IMG/VR virus record: IMGVR_UViG_3300042924_000241
Span: 1-21,199 of that record
Length of the DNA: 21,199 nucleotides
Strand: one strand, 5' to 3'
From: a virus
Below, one piece after another: positions 1 through 8,596 of this stretch (the stretch's first letter is position 1; every line of letters begins with the position of its first letter). The notes under the pieces are model-generated. The model saw only the letters and a program-made list of their open reading frames with translations, had not been told where the DNA came from and ran no database searches. The position numbers and the translations under genes were made by a program.

Positions 1-1
1 A

Positions 2-625
2 TTGGATTACATAGGGAAATATCGTGACTGCAAATACATCTTCATCTCCAGCGGAGCAGTCTTCGGTGACAACTTCAGCACACCGGCAGACATCGACAAA
101 GTATCCGCGTTTCCTCTCAATGACCTTCAGCCCAAGCATTACTACGGGTACGCCAAGGCGATGGCAGAAGTCAGGCACAGGATTACCGAGCGCAATATCT
201 TTGACCTTCGAGTGTTCAATTACTTCAGCCCGATGGTAAACATTAACTATCGGTACATGATTACCGACATGATCCGTGCTATCAAAGATAAGACTATGTA
301 CAAGGTAGACCGTACTCCTATCGTGCGTGACTATGTTGGCCCACTAGACTTCTTCCAAATGATCAACGTCATGCTGCGACAGGGCAAGATGAATACTGCT
401 GTGGATATGTACAGCCGCCAGCCTATTTCTAAAGACAGCCTGCTTACTCACATGGCACAGAGATACAAGCTGGAGTACGAGACGGTAGGAGCGCAGGTAG
501 GACTACCAGCAACGGGCGTGAAGGAGAAGTATTACTCAGTGAATACGGCTGCGTATGCTTTAGGTTACAGACCTACTCTGTCTTCTATTGAGAACATCTT
601 TTTAGCAGTAGACAAGATTCTTTAA
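2..625 (+). CDS. NAD-dependent epimerase/dehydratase, 5' partial (extended SDR family)
   Basis: The window begins inside this gene. The first in-frame codon is a TTG that is probably not the true start, because the N-terminal Rossmann GxxGxxG segment is missing. What remains is the catalytic and C-terminal part of an extended short-chain dehydrogenase/reductase of the nucleotide-sugar epimerase/dehydratase type. Visible landmarks are the strand and catalytic Ser region ISSGAVFGD (residues 15-23), the YxxxK catalytic pair Y48/K52 in YYGYAK, LRVFNYFSP (the usual RxxNxxGP position), and RDYVGPLDF, which matches the RDFxxVxD motif. Such enzymes modify nucleotide sugars; in a phage this could serve glycan or surface modification. 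The stop overlaps the next ATG as TAATG, so the five plus-strand genes look coupled. The substrate cannot be assigned. The family call is firm; the exact reaction is not. Confidence 0.85.
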   Translation: MDYIGKYRDCKYIFISSGAVFGDNFSTPADIDKVSAFPLNDLQPKHYYGYAKAMAEVRHRITERNIFDLRVFNYFSPMVNINYRYMITDMIRAIKDKTMYKVDRTPIVRDYVGPLDFFQMINVMLRQGKMNTAVDMYSRQPISKDSLLTHMAQRYKLEYETVGAQVGLPATGVKEKYYSVNTAAYALGYRPTLSSIENIFLAVDKIL

Positions 626-804
626 TGAGTCTGTGGCGTAAACGAATGAACTACGACCGTAAGTATTGTGCCCACTGCAACATGTTCAAGCCACTAGAAG
701 GTGGCGGGTTGAAGCCAACTAAGGGCAGTCCACGTTGGGTCTGCAAAGGATGTTTATCAAGAATAGAAGAGAGGAAAAAGAATGTGGTGCCCATTGTGCG
801 ATAG
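625..804 (+). CDS. small putative zinc-binding protein (59 aa, two CxxC pairs)
   Basis: This short gene sits between the epimerase and the NrdR-like gene. ATG at 625 overlaps the epimerase stop (TAATG), and the frame is open to TAG at 802-804, overlapping the next gene by 23 bases. The product has C15-x2-C18 (YCAHCNMF) and C40-x2-C43 (WVCKGC), spaced 21 residues apart, as in a compact zinc ribbon or zinc-finger knuckle. It is rich in Lys/Arg, with a basic tail (RIEERKK). A second in-frame ATG lies at 646, still upstream of both cysteine pairs. There is no strong Shine-Dalgarno sequence, so translation probably depends on coupling to the epimerase stop. Function is unknown; nucleic-acid binding is a reasonable guess. 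The paired cysteines and the gap-filling position are the main reasons to believe it. Confidence 0.6.
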   Translation: MSLWRKRMNYDRKYCAHCNMFKPLEGGGLKPTKGSPRWVCKGCLSRIEERKKNVVPIVR

Positions 805-979
805 TCAGACTAAAGTGACAGACACGCGCAAATACAGAGACATAACAGATACGTTTGACTTTGTTCAACGCCAACGTGTGTGTCGTGAATGTGGGCACAA
901 GTTTTCGTCTATAGAAATCCCACAGGGTATTTGGGATAAAACTTACAAACTACCTAAAAAATATAGGAGCGAAGAATGA
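782..979 (+). CDS. NrdR-like zinc-ribbon protein lacking the ATP-cone
   Basis: This 65-residue protein closely follows the N-terminal zinc ribbon of the transcriptional repressor NrdR: MWCPLC at the start (C3, C6), TKVTDTR (residues 10-16), then RQRVCRECGHKFSSIE (residues 30-45) with C34/C37. Bacterial NrdR is about 150 residues and continues into an ATP-cone that senses dATP/ATP and represses ribonucleotide reductase genes. Here the protein ends about 20 residues after the ribbon, so that regulatory domain is absent. The start is well supported by AGAGGA upstream of ATG 782. It overlaps the 59-residue gene before it, and its stop overlaps the next ATG (GAATGA). It may bind NrdR-box-like DNA, interfere with host NrdR, or simply be a small DNA-binding ribbon. 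The family is recognisable; the role is inferred. Confidence 0.75.
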   Translation: MWCPLCDSQTKVTDTRKYRDITDTFDFVQRQRVCRECGHKFSSIEIPQGIWDKTYKLPKKYRSEE

Positions 980-1182
980 ACGTAATGTACTCAGTATATG
1001 ACCGCGATGGTGAGCAGTTTGATTTCTGCGAAGATAAGGACAATGAATTTTACTTAGAGTACGACAAGGAATCCGATACGTTATCTGTACGCCATTGGAC
1101 GCCAGAGATAAAAGACATGGCTCCAATAGTGCAGGTGTTTTTCTCCCCACGCAGATACGTAAAGGATTGGACTCATGACTAA
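976..1182 (+). CDS. hypothetical acidic small protein
   Basis: I do not recognise this 68-residue protein. It is acidic and aromatic, with a beta-strand-like N-terminal half (MYSVYDRDGEQFDF, FYLEYDKESDTLSV) suggesting a small sheet, and a hydrophobic segment, PIVQVFF, near the C-terminus. It has no signal peptide, no membrane segment and no cysteine pair. ATG 976 has a good Shine-Dalgarno (TAGGAG, about 7 bases upstream) and overlaps the stop of the NrdR-like gene by 4 bases. Its own stop overlaps the following nuclease gene by 8 bases. Position and ribosome binding site support a real gene; function is unknown. Confidence 0.65.
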   Translation: MNVMYSVYDRDGEQFDFCEDKDNEFYLEYDKESDTLSVRHWTPEIKDMAPIVQVFFSPRRYVKDWTHD

Positions 1183-1462
1183 ATCAGTCAAAGAGTATAT
1201 GAACGAAGTAGCTGGCATAGGTTGCGTGATGTGTCACCACCTTGACCTCGGCTACTCACCTGCCGTTCTCCACCATCCCCGCGACGCAGTGGGTGGGGCG
1301 CAGCGGGCGTCAGACTGGTTGGTGATTCCCCTCTGTCCTGAGCACCATGTTGGAAAGTCGGGATACCATGGGTTAGGAAGCAGGGGGTTTTATACACGGT
1401 ATAAGCTCTCAGAGTGGGATCTAATGGCGATGACTATTCAGAAGTTGCATACTGCTTCTTAA
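1175..1462 (+). CDS. small HNH-type nuclease, Ref (RecA-dependent nuclease)-like
   Basis: This 95-residue protein has the Cys/His pattern of the Ref/HNH phage nuclease group: C17-x2-C20 (GCVMC), H33/H34 (VLHHP), RASDWLVIPLCPEHH with C54 and H57/H58, then GKSGYHG with H65. In phage P1, Ref is an HNH-type nuclease that cuts DNA at RecA-mediated displacement loops and stimulates recombination; small relatives are common in phages. It presumably acts on DNA in the cytoplasm during replication or repair. ATG 1175 follows AAAGGA by about 9 bases and overlaps the previous gene by 8 bases. It is the last gene of the plus-strand cluster. Its 3' end overlaps the 3' end of the opposing virion-protein gene by 29 bases. 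The HNH call is firm; kinship to Ref rather than another small HNH family is likely but unproved. Confidence 0.75.
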   Translation: MTKSVKEYMNEVAGIGCVMCHHLDLGYSPAVLHHPRDAVGGAQRASDWLVIPLCPEHHVGKSGYHGLGSRGFYTRYKLSEWDLMAMTIQKLHTAS

Positions 1463-4400
1463 CCATTATCCTTGCGTCTTCCATCTGCTTGGCTATCTCG
1501 CCAATAATTATCTTCATCCGGTCAATCTCTTCCTTCTTCTGAGCGCCAGACATATTCTCGTCGTTACGGATAGCTTGAATGGCTTGGCGCATCTTTGACA
1601 TATCTTTAGAAGCATTGTCATAGAACTTAGCCATAGCAATCTTGTCGCCCTTCTCCTTCAAGATTTCTTGAACTTTGTCTGCTTGACCTAGCTGGGCAAA
1701 ATGCCGCATGTCAGCGTAAGCCTGGCTGATCTCCTTATTGTTCTCATAGAAGGCAGTGACATACTTAGACTGCGTAGCCGGTAGAGACTTGATAAATCCC
1801 ATGGACAAAGTTTCAGTCCAGTTGTTGTCTGGGTACGCAGACTTTGAGAACGGCATAACGGCGTAGTGCGACAACCAAGAGACAGTGCCACCCAGCCACC
1901 CAAAGTACGACTTGATTGTGTAGTCAGTTTGTACTGGCGAGACTTCCATGGACTCAGGTAGGAATACGTTAGATACCTTTGATAGCCCAATAGCCAAAGG
2001 ACTTGTCCTATCGGCTATGCGCTCAGCCTTGGAAAGTCTTTCCATGCCAGCAGTCTCAATAGGCGCGCCGGTAAAGCTGTCTTTATTAGAGTAAAGATCA
2101 ATCAATGGTTTGAACATCTGCGGCGTTGGATTGATGGCAAATGTATCCGTCATCATGCGGGATAAGCTTTGTCCAAAAATCTTACCCTCTACACCTTCAT
2201 CCATTATCTGCTCTGCAACGCGCTCGGCAACCGTGCCTAAAGCACCAATCTCAAATGGCTTAGGTACACGGAACGCTGCATCCATGCCTGGCAGTTTGAA
2301 CCACCAGAAGTTATCCCTATCCCACTGTTCACGTTTCTTAAACTCTTCATCATCTTTGAATGCCATGTACAGCATCAAAGAAGCTAGGGCTACAGCAGTC
2401 ATAACAATACCAAATTGTTCTGCGCGTTTCTTGTCTGACTTGGTAGATTGGTCAGGCTTACCAGTAACGCTGTTGTATATAACCCTGCTAGTAGGAATGA
2501 TGCCGTCTCTGCCAAGTTTGTACAGACCTTGCACACGAGCGTTCAAGAACGGCACCACTTGAGTTACCAAACGGAACGCAGGCCACGCACCCTGCATAGA
2601 GAAGTCCAGCATGTCTCTAGCTTGGAACGATGCTTCTAAGTGAGATAAACCCTGTTCTTTTAACTGGTTGTACAACGCCATGCGGTTAGCCGCTTCTGAC
2701 TTGTTTCCGTATTCTTGATACTTGTTCCAAGCTTTTAATAGGCCAGCTTTTATTTTCTTTTCATTGTCTAAAATAGTATCGCCACGCACACCGCTATCTA
2801 ATAATCGCTTGATCAACTTAGCCTGGTCGCCCTCGTACACAGAACCAAAATTAAAAATAGCTCCGCCAGCAAGAGCAGATATGTGCGCAGGATTATTCTT
2901 ATCAGTAGAAGCCCAGTTATTAATCACATTAGCAAATGGATTCTTCTTCAAGTCTGTGACAGCCATAGCAGAGATGGAATCACGGAACAGGTTACGAATC
3001 TTAAATGCCGGAGACAACGTAACACCAAACTGAAGCCAGTTTTTGAAGTTACGAGCAACATCCAAGAACTTAGACTTTGGCCCCATATAGCCAATAGACA
3101 TGATGGACTCAAGCAGCAGCGGTTCTTTAACGTCAAAGTATGCTGGGATACCATTAATCATTGTTTTGATTGTGCCCTTACCGCTGGTGGTGTACTCAGG
3201 CTTTAACTTGCCATCACCTACCAACTGACCTGACTTTGCGCTATACACTTTCCCATCACGCCAATCTAAACCTACCTTTAGGTTAGGAAATGCCGCTTCC
3301 AAATCTAACGCCGCACGGATGGTGGCATTAGCAGCTTCGTTCTTCATAGACGCAGACAAGATATGACTCCAGTTGCGCAGAGTGTTTTCCATCAGATCAC
3401 CAAAAGGTTTTTCTCCACCTTTTAGTGCCTTAGAGAAGTATTGGTTAACCAGTCCCGATTTAGATGCTGCAGCCTGAACGTCACCATTCTCATCCATCAT
3501 CTTGTAAAACGGAATGTAATTGATATCGCGGCGATATACTTTGTATGCTTCAGCGTCAATAATTCCTTGACGTAGAGCCACACTCAATACCGAACCGTTC
3601 AATTTCTTCATACCACGTTGGACTTCTTTGTAAACTTGCAAACGTGATTTGTCGCCTATCTTTCCAGACGAAAGCTGATCTCTTTCCGCAACAATATCTT
3701 TGTTTACAGATGGGGCTTTCCCGCTTTTAACTAACCCTGCATCACGGGTAAGAGCTGCCCATATCTGGTATCGGTCAACCTCATTACCAACAGGCTCCAA
3801 TACTTTTATCAAGCCATCTGTTTTTGGCATGATATCAAGAGCGCCATCAGTTAACTTTACGCGACCGTTAAACAACAGACCCTCTAGCGCACCGTCCACA
3901 GTCTTGGACATGCGAGCTTTCATGTACGCATCTTCGGATATATCTTTGATGGAACGGTACTGATCTGCTATACCCTGTGCAAGTTTTAACCAGAAGTCAT
4001 TTTGCATACCCTCAATCTTGTCGATGATCGTATTCTTCTCTGGGGCGAAGATTGGCTTAAGTGCATCGTAGTATTCGTCTGACACGCCGTCGAACTGGCT
4101 CTTAGGCAAGGTGCGCTTCTGCAAAGCTTTCTGTGCTATATCTTTGGCTTTGCCAGCAATGCTTTCATACGTAGTTGCAGTTCCAAGCATAGTCTGACTC
4201 TTAAATTTACCGTCACCTTTTATTAGGCTATCCAAAGCTTTAATAATTGGCGCATTAGAAGTAAAGCCAAACGCATCTTTTATGTATTGCACAAACTCAC
4301 TTAACCAATTACGCAAGCTATTGATCACACCTTGCTTTGCCTCAAAACGCTTAGACATAATGTCAGTAGCATTTACTGCCCAGAACTCTGAAGCATTTGC

Positions 4401-7178
4401 GTACTGATAATATTGAGATGGAACTTTGCCATCCGAAATCATTTGCAAAGCTGATCTAAATTGTGTTTCTGATTGAGCGCCACCACCAAAGTGATAGTTG
4501 TTAAGGGTATTGAAAAAACTTTTTACGTTTTCATTGGTACTTTTTAAAGCTTCTTTGTTTGCTTTTATAAAGTTCTTTATCCACAGCTTACGTATTTCAT
4601 CTTGGACATTTTCAGGCATCATGCGTTCCATGTGATGCAGTATTTCATGCACCGCAGTTTTTTCTGACGCCCGCCCTTTAAACAAAGTAAACATCCTACC
4701 AAAAGGATTGTATCCTCCTGATGCCTCATTTCCTTCTTTAGCCGTTTGAACTGCTATAGCTAAATCTTCTACCAACGCAGGGTTTTGTTTAATTAGCCAT
4801 TCAGCAAAATCAAGCGCCCTTTCATCTAATACACCTTCATCAACAGCTTCTAAGAGTTTGCGACGAATCCATGTTGCTCCACGACGGCGTGGCTTAATAT
4901 TTTCTTCAGTTTTAGTTCTGTCATATACGCGACCGATAGCTGACATTGCATATTCGGCAGTCATTTTATCGTTCGTGTTGTATGTTTTAATTAATTTTGC
5001 AGCCTCACGACGGAACGATGGTGTTTTTTCTACGCCACGTTGCGGCTCAATGCTCAAATATTTATCTGGATAATATTCGTCCTTATCCTTTACTTGTTCT
5101 TCGGGTGCTGCTGGCAAAGGTTCTTGGATTCCTACAAACCCTTCTTGGGGAGCAAGCTGCTCTAACTCTGCGCGACGTTCCTCCAGTGGAATTTCTTCCA
5201 CCGCTTTCTGCACAATTTCAGGGGACTTTAATTCTTGAATACGAGCATCAAGATTAGAAAGATCTTCACTCAATTTATCAATTTGATCTTGCGTTTCAAA
5301 AGGTAATATTTTTATACTAGGATCTTGTGCTTGCTCCGTTCGCAACATGTCTTTTACAAACTCTTCCGACTCTTGCGCATCAAACATAGGAGAAGTGTGT
5401 CTCATCTCCTCTGGAAGCCATTTGTCCAACATACCATCAGAAACTAAATCGGCAATTGAATACGATCTTCTGCCTTCTTTAGCCGCCAAATACTTAACTG
5501 TTTTTTCAGGACTGATATCAATAACTTCTTCAGGAGCAAGCTTGCCCCTAAGTAAAGTTTTCATATCGTCAGCCCTATCTGTTACAGGGCCACGCAACGA
5601 ACGGATCTGTTTGTCTAAACCGTTTGCTTCTTTAATTAAATCTTTAACTTCCGCTTGCGCTTCCGTTGTCGGTATCTTCTTAAGCTTCAAAGTAGCACGG
5701 CGGAAATCAGCTAGAGCTTGATTGATAAACTTAGTAGTCTCATCTTCTGGAATAGATCCAGATTCCATTTGGCTTCTAAGTTCAAGAAGTTCTGGACGAA
5801 CAGGCTCACGGGAACGGCGGATGCCATCCATGATCATGTCCATCTTGAGGCCTTGAAGCTCTTGAATCCGTGATTGAACTTCTGGTGACTTTGGCTGTTG
5901 CTTGAGGTATTCAACTTCTTGGGTTGCCTCACCGTAAGTCATAGCCGGACGCTCTACCTCTTCCGCCGTAGGATCTATAAAATCACCCCTGCGCTCTACA
6001 GGTTGCGGCTCGTATTTCTTTTGGAACTGTTCTTCTTCGTACTTTGCCAAATCCTCTCGTGTCATGGCGACTGAGCCGTCTGGCAAACCAACAGGAACAA
6101 ATGCACCCTTACCCTCTAACAATAACGGAATTTGTTTTTCTTCAACTGGCTTGGGTTGTTCTTCAGCCGCCTGTTTTTCAGGTGGAAGAGTTTCTACTTC
6201 GCCGCGACGAGACAGGCCAGCAGCAGTACCGAGGCCAAGACCGCCTACAGCAGCCATACCCATAGTCTCGCCTAGACCTTCTGTCAGGCTACGGCTAGGA
6301 TCGACATTCTGTACAGCAAGGTTCTGCGCTACCTTGCCGCCACCTTCTTCAATCATCTCGCTGATAGCTTCGCCAGCGCCGCCTTTGACGCCGGTCATAA
6401 TCCTGCCACCCTTGATCGGTGTCTTTGCCATCACACGTTCGATAGAGCGACCACCCGGCAGCATCTGTGCGCCTACCGATATCACTCCAGCTTCCAAGCC
6501 AGCAACACGAGCAAATCCAAGCACACGACCAGTAGCTTCCTCTGGCGTCATGCCTTGGTCTACCAGCTTCTTGTGCATCTCTTTGAACGTCTCTGCGCCA
6601 ATATCAGCGCCCTGCTGCGTAGCACCTGTGCCTACCGCACCAGCCGTTGCCGCCTTCGCTCCAGCGCCTGCCAGACGCAGACCACGAGCTACCGCCAGAC
6701 CTGGCAAAAGGTTTGGAGCTTGCTCTGCTATAAAGTTTGTAAGGAGAGCTGGATCTTTAATCGTCTCCATGAATGCTGTAACACCGGCAGATACCTGGCC
6801 TTCTTTACCGGCTTCAGCAATCTTTGCCGTGCGCTCTACTTCTCTGCGCTTTAACTCCTCTGACTTCATAGACTCGCCGTACTCGCGCATCTCGCGACCG
6901 ACTTTAGTCAGTCCAGTATCAGAGAAGTCACCTGTAGCTAAACCATAGATTTGACCAGGCAGTTGTGTGAGAGCGCCAGCACCAGATACTAGACCAGCAC
7001 CTATGTCTTTGGCGGCCTCACCCATAGTGCGTTCTTTAAGGGCAGCAGGAGCGGCAGGTGCTGCGGGCTGCGAAACCATAGCAGACTTCAAAGCATCAGC
7101 TAAAGCCCGAGCTGCCTGTTGGTCTCCCGCGTTGTGCGCGTTTAGGAAGGCGCGTTCAAGCTCCTGGACTGTAGCCAT
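1434..7178 (-). CDS. giant virion (probably ejected) polyvalent protein with zincin motif and LPD38-like C-terminus
   Basis: This 1914-residue protein is the last gene of the late operon. It opens with a short helical segment (ELERAFLNAHNAGD, with Ala/Arg-rich continuation) of a type often seen at the start of large phage virion proteins. Gly/Ala-rich hydrophobic stretches follow at about 153-183 and 306-321, then a charged, proline-containing coiled-coil region (about 330-800). Around 844 there is VHEILHHME: H844, E845 and H848 form an HExxH zincin motif, with E931 in SEFWA as a plausible third zinc ligand. From about 1220 to 1790 the sequence resembles the LPD38 domain of phage polyvalent proteins (for example LQFGVTLSPAFKIRNLFRDS). 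A membrane-like helix lies at 1589-1607. Such proteins are thought to be packaged and ejected with the DNA, as T7 gp14-gp16 are. The start abuts the previous stop (TAAATG) and has GGTGGA upstream. Whether the peptidase is active and what it targets are unknown. Confidence 0.8.
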   Translation of the reverse strand: MATVQELERAFLNAHNAGDQQAARALADALKSAMVSQPAAPAAPAALKERTMGEAAKDIGAGLVSGAGALTQLPGQIYGLATGDFSDTGLTKVGREMREYGESMKSEELKRREVERTAKIAEAGKEGQVSAGVTAFMETIKDPALLTNFIAEQAPNLLPGLAVARGLRLAGAGAKAATAGAVGTGATQQGADIGAETFKEMHKKLVDQGMTPEEATGRVLGFARVAGLEAGVISVGAQMLPGGRSIERVMAKTPIKGGRIMTGVKGGAGEAISEMIEEGGGKVAQNLAVQNVDPSRSLTEGLGETMGMAAVGGLGLGTAAGLSRRGEVETLPPEKQAAEEQPKPVEEKQIPLLLEGKGAFVPVGLPDGSVAMTREDLAKYEEEQFQKKYEPQPVERRGDFIDPTAEEVERPAMTYGEATQEVEYLKQQPKSPEVQSRIQELQGLKMDMIMDGIRRSREPVRPELLELRSQMESGSIPEDETTKFINQALADFRRATLKLKKIPTTEAQAEVKDLIKEANGLDKQIRSLRGPVTDRADDMKTLLRGKLAPEEVIDISPEKTVKYLAAKEGRRSYSIADLVSDGMLDKWLPEEMRHTSPMFDAQESEEFVKDMLRTEQAQDPSIKILPFETQDQIDKLSEDLSNLDARIQELKSPEIVQKAVEEIPLEERRAELEQLAPQEGFVGIQEPLPAAPEEQVKDKDEYYPDKYLSIEPQRGVEKTPSFRREAAKLIKTYNTNDKMTAEYAMSAIGRVYDRTKTEENIKPRRRGATWIRRKLLEAVDEGVLDERALDFAEWLIKQNPALVEDLAIAVQTAKEGNEASGGYNPFGRMFTLFKGRASEKTAVHEILHHMERMMPENVQDEIRKLWIKNFIKANKEALKSTNENVKSFFNTLNNYHFGGGAQSETQFRSALQMISDGKVPSQYYQYANASEFWAVNATDIMSKRFEAKQGVINSLRNWLSEFVQYIKDAFGFTSNAPIIKALDSLIKGDGKFKSQTMLGTATTYESIAGKAKDIAQKALQKRTLPKSQFDGVSDEYYDALKPIFAPEKNTIIDKIEGMQNDFWLKLAQGIADQYRSIKDISEDAYMKARMSKTVDGALEGLLFNGRVKLTDGALDIMPKTDGLIKVLEPVGNEVDRYQIWAALTRDAGLVKSGKAPSVNKDIVAERDQLSSGKIGDKSRLQVYKEVQRGMKKLNGSVLSVALRQGIIDAEAYKVYRRDINYIPFYKMMDENGDVQAAASKSGLVNQYFSKALKGGEKPFGDLMENTLRNWSHILSASMKNEAANATIRAALDLEAAFPNLKVGLDWRDGKVYSAKSGQLVGDGKLKPEYTTSGKGTIKTMINGIPAYFDVKEPLLLESIMSIGYMGPKSKFLDVARNFKNWLQFGVTLSPAFKIRNLFRDSISAMAVTDLKKNPFANVINNWASTDKNNPAHISALAGGAIFNFGSVYEGDQAKLIKRLLDSGVRGDTILDNEKKIKAGLLKAWNKYQEYGNKSEAANRMALYNQLKEQGLSHLEASFQARDMLDFSMQGAWPAFRLVTQVVPFLNARVQGLYKLGRDGIIPTSRVIYNSVTGKPDQSTKSDKKRAEQFGIVMTAVALASLMLYMAFKDDEEFKKREQWDRDNFWWFKLPGMDAAFRVPKPFEIGALGTVAERVAEQIMDEGVEGKIFGQSLSRMMTDTFAINPTPQMFKPLIDLYSNKDSFTGAPIETAGMERLSKAERIADRTSPLAIGLSKVSNVFLPESMEVSPVQTDYTIKSYFGWLGGTVSWLSHYAVMPFSKSAYPDNNWTETLSMGFIKSLPATQSKYVTAFYENNKEISQAYADMRHFAQLGQADKVQEILKEKGDKIAMAKFYDNASKDMSKMRQAIQAIRNDENMSGAQKKEEIDRMKIIIGEIAKQMEDARIMVKKQYATSE

Positions 7179-8594
7179 TTATTTTCCACCATATTGTTTC
7201 AATGCTGCCGCAGCTTCGGGGCTAAGTTTAAATGGATTAGCTGTTGTGCTTGTTCCTTGCTCACTCATCCTTGAAGGATCAGATTGAATTAATTCTGTAG
7301 CCAATCTTTTCTTTTCTTCCAATGTTTTCATGCCAAACGTAGGATCAGATTGAGACAATATTTTTAATGCCTCTTCATAAGACAGAGTGTTTTGTGGTTT
7401 GCCAACGTTACGGATTTGTCCAATATTACCCATAAATTTGTTAGCCGCTTCTGGGCCTTGTTTAGCAAGAATATCGTGGTATCTACCAAGTAGACGCTCT
7501 GTTTCACCAGGCTTGCCAGCAGTAGCTGCATGTATCTGCGCAACTTTGATCTGGTATTCTCCGCTTGTCTTGGCAACTTCCAAAGCCCTCTTTGCATTTT
7601 CATCAATACCGTACTGAGTAACAAATAAATCGGATGCTTTCTCAGAAGCTTTGTTGTACTGCTCTGTTTGACGATTTTCCAAATCATCCAACTTATCTTG
7701 TTTAGCCTGTACCCTACCAATAGCTTTGCCTGACATATCACGTTTACTGCGATCCTCTGCCATCATCAACTCGCGCTGTGTTTTCTTGATATCTTTCTCA
7801 GTATTGCGTATATCTTTAAGCGCAGAACCATAAATATTGGAAGCGTCAGCAATACCAGCTCCCAACATTTGACCTTCTTGTCCTTGTCTTGCTTGGAATA
7901 ATTTGGAAGCAAGTGCTAACGCAGCAGCTCCTTTCGCCTCCTCCCTTTGTTTTGCAAAATCTGCTTTACTAGCCCCGTCTTCTTCGCGCATACGTTTGTA
8001 CATATCTGGATCTACGCCTGCTTCACGCTCCGCCTCACGAATACCAGCCATTTCAGCTTTAATATTTGTAGGCGAAGGCATGTTGTATTCGCGGAACTTA
8101 AAGCCACCAGGCAATGTCAGACCAGCTTCGCTTGGCATAGTTGCCAGAGCAGCGTCAGCTTGTCTGCTTGCACGTACATAATCTTCTGGTCTGCCACCAT
8201 CTGCAAACGCAACTATCCCGCCGCCTGCATAATCAGGCAAATTGGTAGGTAACGCAGCAACACCATCGCTGTAAGGTAATGCACCCATAATCCCGCCATC
8301 TGCCGCCATCTGTGGTGGCATCTGACCTTGCGGCATCTGTGGGGGCTGACCCATCTGCGGAGGCATACCTTGACCTTCGGCAGTTGGAGCCTGACCTAAT
8401 ACATCTTGAGCTACTGTAGTTTGCGGAGGCGTCATAGCTGACTTAGCTATGCGGTCGATCATCATGCCAGCCATCACCGCTTCTTGTGGGCCTACTAATC
8501 CCATCTGTACCATGCGCTGTAAATCTGGCTTACTGTATTTAGTAGCTAGCTCACGTACCTGATCAATCCGTACATTGAAGTCATCGCGTTTCAT
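7179..8594 (-). CDS. hypothetical virion-associated protein with GGIVA-type motifs
   Basis: This 471-residue protein has no function I can name. A helical N-terminus (about 1-70) is followed by a Pro/Gln/Met-rich linker (about 75-97, QMGQPPQMPQGQMPPQM). Two glycine motifs then occur at residues 98-105 (ADGGIMGA) and 123-134 (AGGGIVAFADGG). The remainder (about 180-340) is Lys/Glu/Ala-rich and probably a long coiled coil, ending in a Pro/Ala-rich tail. It has no signal peptide or transmembrane helix. It lies between two other probable internal virion proteins and is joined to them without gaps: 2 bases after the upstream stop, and its own TAA directly before the 1914-residue gene. The start has AGGA about 8 bases upstream. 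Context and composition suggest a neck, internal core or ejected protein; that is inference. Confidence 0.7.
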   Translation of the reverse strand: MKRDDFNVRIDQVRELATKYSKPDLQRMVQMGLVGPQEAVMAGMMIDRIAKSAMTPPQTTVAQDVLGQAPTAEGQGMPPQMGQPPQMPQGQMPPQMAADGGIMGALPYSDGVAALPTNLPDYAGGGIVAFADGGRPEDYVRASRQADAALATMPSEAGLTLPGGFKFREYNMPSPTNIKAEMAGIREAEREAGVDPDMYKRMREEDGASKADFAKQREEAKGAAALALASKLFQARQGQEGQMLGAGIADASNIYGSALKDIRNTEKDIKKTQRELMMAEDRSKRDMSGKAIGRVQAKQDKLDDLENRQTEQYNKASEKASDLFVTQYGIDENAKRALEVAKTSGEYQIKVAQIHAATAGKPGETERLLGRYHDILAKQGPEAANKFMGNIGQIRNVGKPQNTLSYEEALKILSQSDPTFGMKTLEEKKRLATELIQSDPSRMSEQGTSTTANPFKLSPEAAAALKQYGGK

Positions 8595-8596
8595 AA

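Noticed and set aside
1440-1459. Inverted repeat at the convergent gene ends as a bidirectional terminator
   Set aside because: The stem is only 5 bp with a 10-base loop, has no T tract on either side, and lies inside both reading frames.
6064-6948. 294-residue open frame on the plus strand opposite the giant virion protein
   Set aside because: It is Pro/Ser/Arg-rich low-complexity sequence antisense to a Gly/Ala-rich coding region with clear domain structure, and it has no ribosome binding site or operon context.
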